Shown here: one piece after another, positions 1 through 5,093 of the stretch
How positions within the stretch are numbered: the stretch's first letter is position 1
How the letters are laid out: every line of letters begins with the position of its first letter
Made by a program: the position numbers and the translations under genes
Origin: Deltaproteobacteria bacterium
GTDB lineage: Bacteria; Myxococcota_A; UBA796; UBA2385
DNA: 5,093 nt
Direction: 5' to 3'
Assembly: GCA_016845285.1 (NCBI GenBank)
Contig: JAERSX010000637.1
Span: 1 to 5,093 of the forward strand
The notes under the pieces: model-generated
Told to the model about the DNA's origin: nothing
The model's input: the letters and a program-made list of their open reading frames with translations, nothing else
Databases searched by the model: none

Positions 1-716
1 CCCTCACCCTGGGGCAGGGGTCCTGACAGGGCCTCGGGCCCACCGAGCTCTTCGTCCTCTGCGGTGAGCTGCCCACCGCGCCCGTCGCCGTCGTCGTCCG
101 CCACCGCCTCGCCACTCAGGGCCTGGGCGGCCCAGACGACCAGACCGTCACCGCCCGCCTGGAGCGCCACCTGGCCCATGAGGTTCGCCACATCGAGCGG
201 AAGGGGCCGCTCGTCGGGGTCGTGGGCGAGCATGGAGCAGAGGAAGCTGCGGACGTCGTCGAGCCAGGGACGATCGTTGAGCTCCTGCCAGTCGATCTGC
301 AGCAGGCGGTCGACGATGGCGTCGTCGTGACCCTCGAGGTCGCGCGGGATGGCGCCGAGACCCTCTCCCGTGAGCGCCGCGTGGAGGATGACCCCCAACC
401 CATACGTGTCGGTGGAGATGCCCACCGGCCTCCCCTCGGGCGCCCGACCACCACGCCGCTCCACGCCGAAGCCCTCGACGCCCACGTTGCCTTGGCTGTC
501 GATGCGGAGGTGCCCAGGCTTGAGATCCCCATGGAAGACCCCGTCCTCCTCGGCGATGGTGAGGACGTCGCCCACGTAGGCCACGAGCTCCAGTGCCGGA
601 TGGATGGGCAGCGGTCCCTTGCTGAGGAGATCGGTGAGGGGGATGCCTGGAGCATCTCCCTCGTCACTCAGGATCTGCCCTTCGTCCCCCGCTTCTCGGA
701 GGTAGTAGAAGCTCAC
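1..716 (-). CDS. Protein-kinase-like protein (probable pseudokinase), 3' end outside the window
   Basis: The frame is open from a GTG at 716 to the left edge, giving at least 238 residues. Seen, numbering from that GTG: an alpha-D/alpha-E-like stretch at about 30-58; the catalytic loop H62-G-D64-L-K66-P with His at 69 where kinases have Asn; G82-F83-G84 in the DFG position; A92-P-E94; D103-x-Y-G-L-G of subdomain IX; and P-D-E-R170-P of subdomain XI. This order identifies a Hanks-type Ser/Thr kinase C-lobe. Only about 15-20 residues precede the hinge-like segment, so the Gly-rich loop, the ATP-binding Lys and the alpha-C Glu have no room. The activation segment is also very short: 7 residues lie between GFG and APE. 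After about 185 comes an acidic, Gly-rich linker whose continuation is unseen. An upstream in-frame ATG at 788 exists, but its extension is Arg-rich, lacks kinase features and has a poorer ribosome site. Loss of the metal-binding Asp suggests a pseudokinase or scaffold; catalysis cannot be excluded. Divergent from hisS. Confidence 0.8.
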   Translation of the reverse strand, partial: MSFYYLREAGDEGQILSDEGDAPGIPLTDLLSKGPLPIHPALELVAYVGDVLTIAEEDGVFHGDLKPGHLRIDSQGNVGVEGFGVERRGGRAPEGRPVGISTDTYGLGVILHAALTGEGLGAIPRDLEGHDDAIVDRLLQIDWQELNDRPWLDDVRSFLCSMLAHDPDERPLPLDVANLMGQVALQAGGDGLVVWAAQALSGEAVADDDGDGRGGQLTAEDEELGGPEALSGPLPQGE

Positions 717-722
717 GCCAGT

Positions 723-729
723 CCTTCCT
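723..729 (-). promoter_or_regulatory. Ribosome binding site deciding the GTG start of the kinase-like gene
   Basis: Read on the - strand this is AGGAAGG, six bases before the GTG at 716-714. It resembles a Shine-Dalgarno sequence at good spacing. The alternative ATG at 788-786 has only a GGAAG about 13 bases upstream, so the GTG is the better supported start. Confidence 0.5.
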
Positions 730-800
730 GCGGTGCACCCCGAGCGGACTCCTGGGAGCCTCGGCCGGTCTCGAGTGGAAAGCGCCATGACCAGCGCAAC

Positions 801-833
801 GCTTCCGGGCCTCTCGGCGCGCGGCTCGGAAGC
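801..833. repeat. Inverted repeat / hairpin in the divergent intergenic region
   Basis: GCTTCCGGGCC (801-811) pairs with GGCTCGGAAGC (823-833). There are 10 Watson-Crick pairs plus one G-T pair (808/826), around an 11-base loop. The outer seven bases of each arm are perfectly complementary. It lies near the midpoint between the kinase-like start (716) and the hisS start (911). No T-run follows on either strand, so it is not an intrinsic terminator. It could be an operator for one or both divergent genes, or a structured leader of hisS RNA, where the G-U pair is allowed. If the kinase-like gene began at 788 it would still lie outside that gene. Function is not shown by the sequence. Confidence 0.45.
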
Positions 834-901
834 AGGGGCGGAAGGGCTGGCCCACCCCAGGCGCGGGACACGCGCATCATGCCACAGTTACGGGGGCGGC
901 C

Positions 902-906
902 GGAGG
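902..906 (+). promoter_or_regulatory. Ribosome binding site of hisS
   Basis: GGAGG, part of GGAGGAG at 902-908, sits four bases before the ATG at 911. It supports that start, which also begins the protein just ahead of the conserved K-G-T-R-D N-terminal motif. No convincing -35/-10 promoter pair could be assigned in 717-900 by eye. Confidence 0.7.
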
Positions 907-910
907 AGCC

Positions 911-2182
911 ATGGCCAAGGTCCACCTGCCCAAGGGCACCCGCGATCTCCTGCCCGCCCAGATGCACCACCGTCTGGCGGTGATCGACACGATCCGGAGC
1001 GTCTTCACACGCTTCGGCTTCGCGCCTCTGGAGACGCCGGCCTTCGAGCGCATCGAGACCTTGATGGGCAAGTACGGCGACGAGGGCAACAAGCTCATCT
1101 ACAAGATCTTGAAGCGCGGCAAGGGTGCCGAGCGGGGCGAGACCGACCTCGCCCTCCGCTACGACCTCACCGTGCCCCTGGCCCGCGTGGTCGCCATGAA
1201 CCCCGGCTTGGCGCTGCCCTTCAAGCGCTACCAGATCCAGCCAGTGTGGCGCGCCGACCGCCCTCAGAAGGGGCGCTTCCGCGAGTTCTACCAGTGCGAC
1301 GTCGACATCGTCGGCTCCAAGAGCCCGCTGGCCGATGCGGAGTGCCTGGCCGTGGTGGGCACCGCGCTCCACGAGCTCGGCTTCCACCAGTTCACGATTC
1401 GCCTGAACGACCGCCGCTTGCTGCGAGCCATGGCCGAGGCCATCGGCGCCGTCGACCAGGAGACGAGCATGCTCGTCGCCATCGACAAGCTCGACAAGAT
1501 CGGCGTCGACGGTGTCCGCGCCGAGCTGGGGCGCCGGGGCTTCGACGAGGCCCAGGTCGACCGCATCTTCGACATGCTCGACGGTGGCGAGATCCCGGGC
1601 ACCGCCCAGATCGAGGCCGATCTGGACACCCTGCGTGGCTACGCCGAGGCCCTGGGCGCCCCGGCGGGCTGCATCAAGCTCGACCGCACCCTGGCCCGTG
1701 GACTCGACTACTACACCGGCCCCATCTTCGAGACGGTGGTCACCGAGCCCGCCATCGGCTCGCTCAGCGGCGGCGGCCGCTACGACGGACTCATCGGCAT
1801 GTTCAGCGGCCGCGATGTGCCGGCCGTGGGCGTGACCCTGGGCCTGGAGCGCATCTTCGTGGTGATGGAGGAGCTGGGCATGCTGGGCGACTCCAAGACC
1901 GCCAGCACGGTGTGGGTCACCCTGTTCGACGAGGAGACCCGCGGTGACTCCCTGCGGGTGGCCCGGGCCATGCGCGATGCCGGCCTCAACACCGAGCTCT
2001 CCCTGGAACCTCAGAAGCTCGGAAAGCAGCTCAAGAAGGCCCACCGCGCCGGCGTCCGCTGGGCCGTGGTGGTGGGGCCCGACGAGGCCGCCGCCGGCAC
2101 CGTGCAGCTCAAGGATCTGCACGGCGACTTCAAGGGCACCTTGCCCCTCGCAGAGGCCGTGGCACGCATCACGTCAGGGTAG
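911..2182 (+). CDS. hisS: Histidyl-tRNA synthetase (eukaryote-like clade)
   Basis: This class II aminoacyl-tRNA synthetase charges tRNA-His with histidine in the cytoplasm. It has 423 residues, close to the usual bacterial length. Seen in order: the N-terminal K8-G-T-R-D-L-L-P motif; a motif 1 region around 35-46 (F-G-F-x-x-L-E-T-P); L82-R-Y-D-L-T-V-P; motif 2 at about 107-128, including W113-R114 and R122-F-R-E-F-Y-Q; the histidine-specific loop L261-A-R263-G-L-D-Y-Y-T-G; S286-G-G-G-R-Y-D; motif 3 ending G311-L-E-R314; and the C-terminal anticodon-binding domain from about 332, with V398-Q-L-K-D-L near the end. L-R-Y-D-L-T-V-P and G-R-F-R-E-F-Y-Q-C-D resemble human HARS more than the E. coli enzyme, which has R-P-E-G-T and R-Q-F-H-Q there. 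All core motifs are intact, so it is probably functional. It is divergent from the kinase-like gene and probably heads a transcript that continues into the downstream transketolase-like gene. Confidence 0.97.
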   Translation: MAKVHLPKGTRDLLPAQMHHRLAVIDTIRSVFTRFGFAPLETPAFERIETLMGKYGDEGNKLIYKILKRGKGAERGETDLALRYDLTVPLARVVAMNPGLALPFKRYQIQPVWRADRPQKGRFREFYQCDVDIVGSKSPLADAECLAVVGTALHELGFHQFTIRLNDRRLLRAMAEAIGAVDQETSMLVAIDKLDKIGVDGVRAELGRRGFDEAQVDRIFDMLDGGEIPGTAQIEADLDTLRGYAEALGAPAGCIKLDRTLARGLDYYTGPIFETVVTEPAIGSLSGGGRYDGLIGMFSGRDVPAVGVTLGLERIFVVMEELGMLGDSKTASTVWVTLFDEETRGDSLRVARAMRDAGLNTELSLEPQKLGKQLKKAHRAGVRWAVVVGPDEAAAGTVQLKDLHGDFKGTLPLAEAVARITSG

Positions 2183-2250
2183 CGCCAGATGCAGAGCGAT
2201 CTCGATGGCCCCCGGTTAGTCGAAGCCGCCTCGGTGTGCGCGGCACCACT

Positions 2251-2254
2251 GGAG
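2251..2254 (+). promoter_or_regulatory. Ribosome binding site deciding the start of the transketolase-like gene
   Basis: GGAG is followed after six bases by ATG at 2261. An in-frame ATG at 2189, 24 codons upstream, has no purine-rich site before it, and the extra residues show no family similarity. The start at 2261 is therefore preferred. Confidence 0.6.
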
Positions 2255-2260
2255 CAGCCA

Positions 2261-4180
2261 ATGAGCTTTCCCATCGACCTGTCCGCCTTCCAAGCGCTGC
2301 CCCTCGACCCCGCGGGCGGCCCGCTGACGGCCGAGCAGAGAGCAGCACTTCAGGCCAACATCGACCTGTGCCGCGACACCATCGTGTGCTTCACCGCCAT
2401 GGGCTCGGCCAGCGGCATGGGCGGCCACACCGGTGGCGCCTTCGACACCGTGCCCGAGGCGATGATCGCCTACAGCTTCATCCAGCATGCCCGCGCGGGC
2501 GGCGGCCCCAGCATCTACCCGGTGCTCTTCGACGAGGCCGGCCACCGCGTCGCCACCCAGTACCTGCTGGCGGTGCTCGAGGGCGATCTCCCAGCCGAGC
2601 GGCTCCTCCGCTACCGCGAGCACGGCAGCCACCTCCCGGGTCACCCCGAGCGCGGCTTCACGCCCGGGGTGCACTTCTCCTCGGGCCGACTCGGTCACAT
2701 GTGGCCCTTCGTCAACGGCCTGGCCATGGCCCGCCCCGAGCAGACCATCGTGATGCTGGGCTCCGATGGCTCCCAGATGGAAGGCAACGACGCCGAGGCC
2801 GCACGCCTCGCGGTGGCCCAAGACCTCAACGTCAAGCTCATCCTCGACGACAACGACGTCACCATCGCCGGCCACCCATCGGAGTACATGAAGGGCTTCG
2901 ACCTCACCAAGACCCTCGAAGGCCACGGGCTGCCCGTCACCCGCGTCGACGGCGAAGACCTCGACGCCCTGTACGCCGCCATGTGCGCACTCTTCAGTGC
3001 CGACGGCCCCGCCGTGCTCATCTGCGAGCGCAAGATGGCACCCGGCATCGCCGGCATCGAGGGCACGAGCAAGGGCCACGACGTCATCAAGAAGGACCTG
3101 GCCATCGAGTACCTCGCCGCGCGCGGCCACGACGAGGCCGTCGCGGTGCTGAGCGCCGCCCCCAAGGGGCCCAAGCGGCCCCCGTTCCGCGGCACCACCG
3201 GCGGCTCCAAGAACCGGGCACTGTTCGGCACCTACATGAACGAGATCCTGGCCGAGAAGACCGCCGAGGAGCGCCGCGCCACCGTGCGGGTCTTCGACAA
3301 CGATCTCGAGGGCTCGTGTGGCCTCAACACCATCCGTGAGGCGTACCCCGAGATCTTCGTGCGCGGCGGCATCATGGAGCGAGGCAACTTCTCGGCTGCC
3401 GCTGGCTTCGGCTACGAGGCCGGCAAGCAGGGCGTCTTCGCAACCTTCGCCGCCTTCCTGGAGATGGTGATCTCCGAGCTCACCATGGCCCGGCTCAACC
3501 AGAGCAATGTGCTGTGCCACTTCTCGCACTCCAGCTGCGACGACATGGCCGACAACACCTGCCACTTCGGCATCAACAACTTCTTCGCGGATGGCGGGCT
3601 GAACCCCCACGGCGGCACCGACAACACCCGCCTCTACTTCCCGGTCGACCGCTTCCAGTTCCGCGCCTGTCTGCGCAAGATCTTCGATGACCCGGGCTGC
3701 CGCTTCATCTTCTCCAACCGCTCGGCCCTGCCCGACATCCTGGCCGAAGACGGCACCCCCTTCTACGGCGAGGGCTACGACTTCGTCACCGGCGTCGACG
3801 ACGTCGTCCGCAGCGGCACCGCCGGGTACGTCGTCTCCTACGGCGAGACCTTCTGCCGGGCCCTCGACGCCGTCGAGCAGCTCCGCGAGGCCGGCCTCGA
3901 CGTGGGCCTCGTCAACAAGTGCACCCTCAACGTGTTCGACCCCGCCATGATGGCGCGCCTCGCTGCGGCCCCCTTCGTGCTCGTGGCCGAGGGCCAGAAC
4001 GTCAAGACGGGCCTCGGCAGCCGCTTCGGCTCCGCGCTGCTCAAGCACGGCTTCAAGGGTGCCTTCGACCACCTCGGCGTGAACCGCGACGGCAACTGTG
4101 GGCTGTGGCAGCAGCTCGGCGACCAGGGCCTCGACTCCGACGGCATCAAGGCAGCCATCGAGCGTCTGGCCAGCAGCTGA
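2261..4180 (+). CDS. Transketolase-family thiamine-diphosphate enzyme, divergent
   Basis: It has 639 residues from the preferred ATG, slightly shorter than E. coli TktA (about 660). Seen: G55-H56-T-G-G and G94-H95 match the active-site His positions of the first domain. P126-G-H128-P-E and the following G-F-T-P-G-V match the next His region. The cofactor motif is S168-D169-G-S-Q-M-E-G, with D197-N198 29 residues after D169. H273 fits the substrate-channel His. In the pyrimidine domain (about 310-500), D347-N-D-L-E-G-S, the cofactor-activating E373 (I-M-E-R-G-N) and H435 are recognisable. A transketolase C-terminal domain fills about 515-639. Known for the family: ThDP- and Mg-dependent transfer of two-carbon ketol units between sugar phosphates in the pentose phosphate pathway. 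Differences from classical enzymes are SDG for GDG and S-G-R-L-G-H-M where T-G-P-L-G-Q-G is usual, so substrate range may differ. It lies 78 bases after hisS with no terminator between and is probably co-transcribed. A paralogue with another ketose or keto-acid substrate is the main alternative. Confidence 0.88.
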   Translation: MSFPIDLSAFQALPLDPAGGPLTAEQRAALQANIDLCRDTIVCFTAMGSASGMGGHTGGAFDTVPEAMIAYSFIQHARAGGGPSIYPVLFDEAGHRVATQYLLAVLEGDLPAERLLRYREHGSHLPGHPERGFTPGVHFSSGRLGHMWPFVNGLAMARPEQTIVMLGSDGSQMEGNDAEAARLAVAQDLNVKLILDDNDVTIAGHPSEYMKGFDLTKTLEGHGLPVTRVDGEDLDALYAAMCALFSADGPAVLICERKMAPGIAGIEGTSKGHDVIKKDLAIEYLAARGHDEAVAVLSAAPKGPKRPPFRGTTGGSKNRALFGTYMNEILAEKTAEERRATVRVFDNDLEGSCGLNTIREAYPEIFVRGGIMERGNFSAAAGFGYEAGKQGVFATFAAFLEMVISELTMARLNQSNVLCHFSHSSCDDMADNTCHFGINNFFADGGLNPHGGTDNTRLYFPVDRFQFRACLRKIFDDPGCRFIFSNRSALPDILAEDGTPFYGEGYDFVTGVDDVVRSGTAGYVVSYGETFCRALDAVEQLREAGLDVGLVNKCTLNVFDPAMMARLAAAPFVLVAEGQNVKTGLGSRFGSALLKHGFKGAFDHLGVNRDGNCGLWQQLGDQGLDSDGIKAAIERLASS

Positions 4181-4237
4181 GGGTCGGGCTCAGCCCAGCA
4201 CCACCCACCCGGCCATCGTGCGGGCGCCACGAGAAAA

Positions 4238-4265
4238 GCGAGGGACGACGTGTGTCGTCCCCCGC
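4238..4265 (-). terminator. Intrinsic terminator for the oxoamine synthase gene
   Basis: On the - strand, GCGGGGGACGAC and GTCGTCCCTCGC form a 12-pair stem (one G-U pair at 4262/4241) around the loop ACAC. UUUU follows at once (4237-4234). It begins 80 bases past the stop codon of the - strand gene. On the + strand the G-U pair becomes an A/C mismatch and no T-run follows. It is therefore oriented for the - strand gene, though it may also slow transcription leaving the transketolase-like gene, which ends 57 bases away. I see no separate terminator for the + strand genes. Confidence 0.75.
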
Positions 4266-4345
4266 CACTCCTTGGTCGCCTCGCGGGTAGGACGCGCGGG
4301 CAACCCATCTCTCATGCGGCCATGGGGGCCGCGGGGTAGTCGAAA

Positions 4346-5093
4346 TCAGATGGCGAACTGGGTGGCCATCTCGGCCCAGTGGGCGGCCATGGCCTCCTTC
4401 TGGGGGCCGATGACGCCGACCTCGTTGCCCACGCGCTCGAAGATGTCGAGGGCCTCCTGGAGGTCCTTGCGATCGTGGGTGGCCATGTACGAGGTGCGGA
4501 TGAGGCAGGCGTTGCTGGGCACAGCCGGGGGCAACACGGGGTTGGCGAAGATGCCCTCCTCGAAGATGCGGCGGTTGAACCAGAGCATCTGCTCCATCGG
4601 GCCGATGACGATGGGCACGACGGCGGTGTTGCTGCGCAGGCAGTTGAAGCCCATGTCCTCGAGCTGATCGCGCATCCAGGCGGCGTTGGCCCGCACCTGG
4701 TCGACCAGCTGTGGCTCACGCCGCAGCACCCTGAGCGAAGCCAGCACCGTCGCCACCACCGATGGGGTGAAGCTGGCGGTGTACATGAACTGCCGGCTGT
4801 TGTGCATCAGGTAGTCCTTCACCGCGGTGGGGCAGCCGAGGAAGCCACCCATGCTGGCGAAGGTCTTGGAGAAGGTGCCGCTGATGAGGTCCACCTGGTC
4901 GCTCACGCCGAAGTAGGCGGCGCTGCCTCGGCCACCGGGGCCGATGGTGCCCACGGCATGTGCCTCGTCCACCAGGAGACGGGCGCCGTACTCCTTGGCG
5001 AGGGCCGCGATCTCGGGCAGAGGCGCGAGCTCGCCGGTCATGGAGTACACCCCATCGACCGCGATGAGCTTGGCACCGGGGTGCTCCTTCCAC
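4346..5093 (-). CDS. Alpha-oxoamine synthase, probable serine palmitoyltransferase, 5' end outside the window
   Basis: The C-terminal 248 residues of a fold-type I PLP enzyme are present, out of about 400 usual for the family; the start lies beyond the right edge. Seen, numbering from the first whole codon (5092): V12-D-G-V-Y-S-M-T-G; V41-D42-E-A-H45-A-V-G, holding the Asp that contacts the PLP pyridine nitrogen; and T73-F-S-K76-T-F-A-S-M-G-G, with the Schiff-base Lys. Further on are Y-T-A-S-F-T-P-S-V-V-A-T, an F-A-N-P-V-L-P-P-A-V-P segment, and R-T-S-Y-M-A-T-H near the end. Known for the family: decarboxylating condensation of an acyl thioester with an amino acid. T-F-S-K rather than the T-L-G-K of 8-amino-7-oxononanoate synthase, 2-amino-3-ketobutyrate ligase and 5-aminolevulinate synthase favours serine palmitoyltransferase, the first step of sphingolipid synthesis (L-serine plus palmitoyl thioester). 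The exact substrate is inferred. It is convergent with the transketolase-like gene and ends in its own terminator. Confidence 0.88.
   Translation of the reverse strand, partial: WKEHPGAKLIAVDGVYSMTGELAPLPEIAALAKEYGARLLVDEAHAVGTIGPGGRGSAAYFGVSDQVDLISGTFSKTFASMGGFLGCPTAVKDYLMHNSRQFMYTASFTPSVVATVLASLRVLRREPQLVDQVRANAAWMRDQLEDMGFNCLRSNTAVVPIVIGPMEQMLWFNRRIFEEGIFANPVLPPAVPSNACLIRTSYMATHDRKDLQEALDIFERVGNEVGVIGPQKEAMAAHWAEMATQFAI

Noticed and set aside
116..667. Open frame of 183 codons on the - strand over the kinase-like gene
   Set aside because: It is rich in Ser, Thr, Arg and Trp with no motifs. The neighbouring - strand frame carries HGDLKP, APE and the other kinase landmarks.
861..875. GCGCG / CGCGC five-base inverted repeat upstream of hisS
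   Set aside because: It is too short and too G/C-simple to distinguish from chance in this composition.
860..900. Possible -10-like CATGAT read on the - strand upstream of the kinase-like gene
   Set aside because: It matches only four of six consensus bases and has no -35 element at proper spacing, so no promoter is called.
222..983. Open frame of 253 codons on the + strand opposite the kinase-like gene
   Set aside because: It is antisense to a frame with ordered kinase motifs, and its own product shows no domain. It also runs into the start of hisS.
733..1947. Open frame of 404 codons on the + strand overlapping hisS
   Set aside because: The product is extremely rich in Arg, Pro and Gly with no motifs. 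It is a frame shadow of hisS.
713..2122. Long open frame of 469 codons antisense to hisS
   Set aside because: It lies opposite a clear HisRS with all motifs intact. The translation is compositionally biased (rich in Ala, Gly, Val, Leu, His), as expected of an antisense frame in GC-rich DNA.
2216..4072. Open frame of 618 codons antisense to the transketolase-like gene
   Set aside because: It lacks recognisable domains and is biased to Ala, Gly, Val, Glu and His. It is explained by the third-position GC preference of the real gene on the + strand.
4316..4332. GCGGCC / GGCCGC stem with a five-base loop just past the oxoamine synthase stop
   Set aside because: It has only six pairs and no T-run on either strand. 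The stem at 4238-4265 with its UUUU tail is a much better terminator.

Overview
The window is a compact stretch of high-GC bacterial chromosome with two genes on the + strand flanked by two partial genes on the - strand. Coding frames show strong G/C preference at third codon positions. The gene mix (a eukaryote-like histidyl-tRNA synthetase, a Ser/Thr-kinase-like protein and a serine-palmitoyltransferase-like enzyme) suggests a Gram-negative lineage of the Myxococcota/deltaproteobacterial sort. That placement is inferred from gene content and protein character, not from a marker comparison.

Layout: (1) 716 to 1, - strand, running off the left edge: a kinase-like protein with a recognisable C-lobe but almost no N-lobe and a degraded DFG motif, probably a pseudokinase. 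This frame is open to the window edge and is easily missed. (2) 717-910: a divergent intergenic region with an 11-pair imperfect inverted repeat almost exactly midway between the two starts. (3) 911-2182, + strand: hisS, complete, 423 residues. (4) 2261-4180, + strand: a complete, divergent transketolase-family thiamine-diphosphate enzyme of 639 residues, 78 bases after hisS with no visible terminator between, so the two are probably co-transcribed. (5) 4181-4345: a convergent intergenic region holding a good intrinsic terminator for the - strand. (6) 5093 to 4346, - strand, entering from the right edge: the C-terminal 248 residues of an alpha-oxoamine synthase, most like serine palmitoyltransferase.

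How the genes work together: HisRS serves translation, and the transketolase-like protein probably acts in sugar-phosphate carbon transfer. The oxoamine synthase probably makes the first sphingolipid intermediate or a related acyl-amino ketone, and the kinase-like protein is probably regulatory. I see no evidence that they form one pathway. No mobile element, CRISPR array, tRNA or rRNA is visible. Nothing amounts to a clear new system. The most unusual items are the N-lobe-less kinase-like protein and the divergent transketolase.
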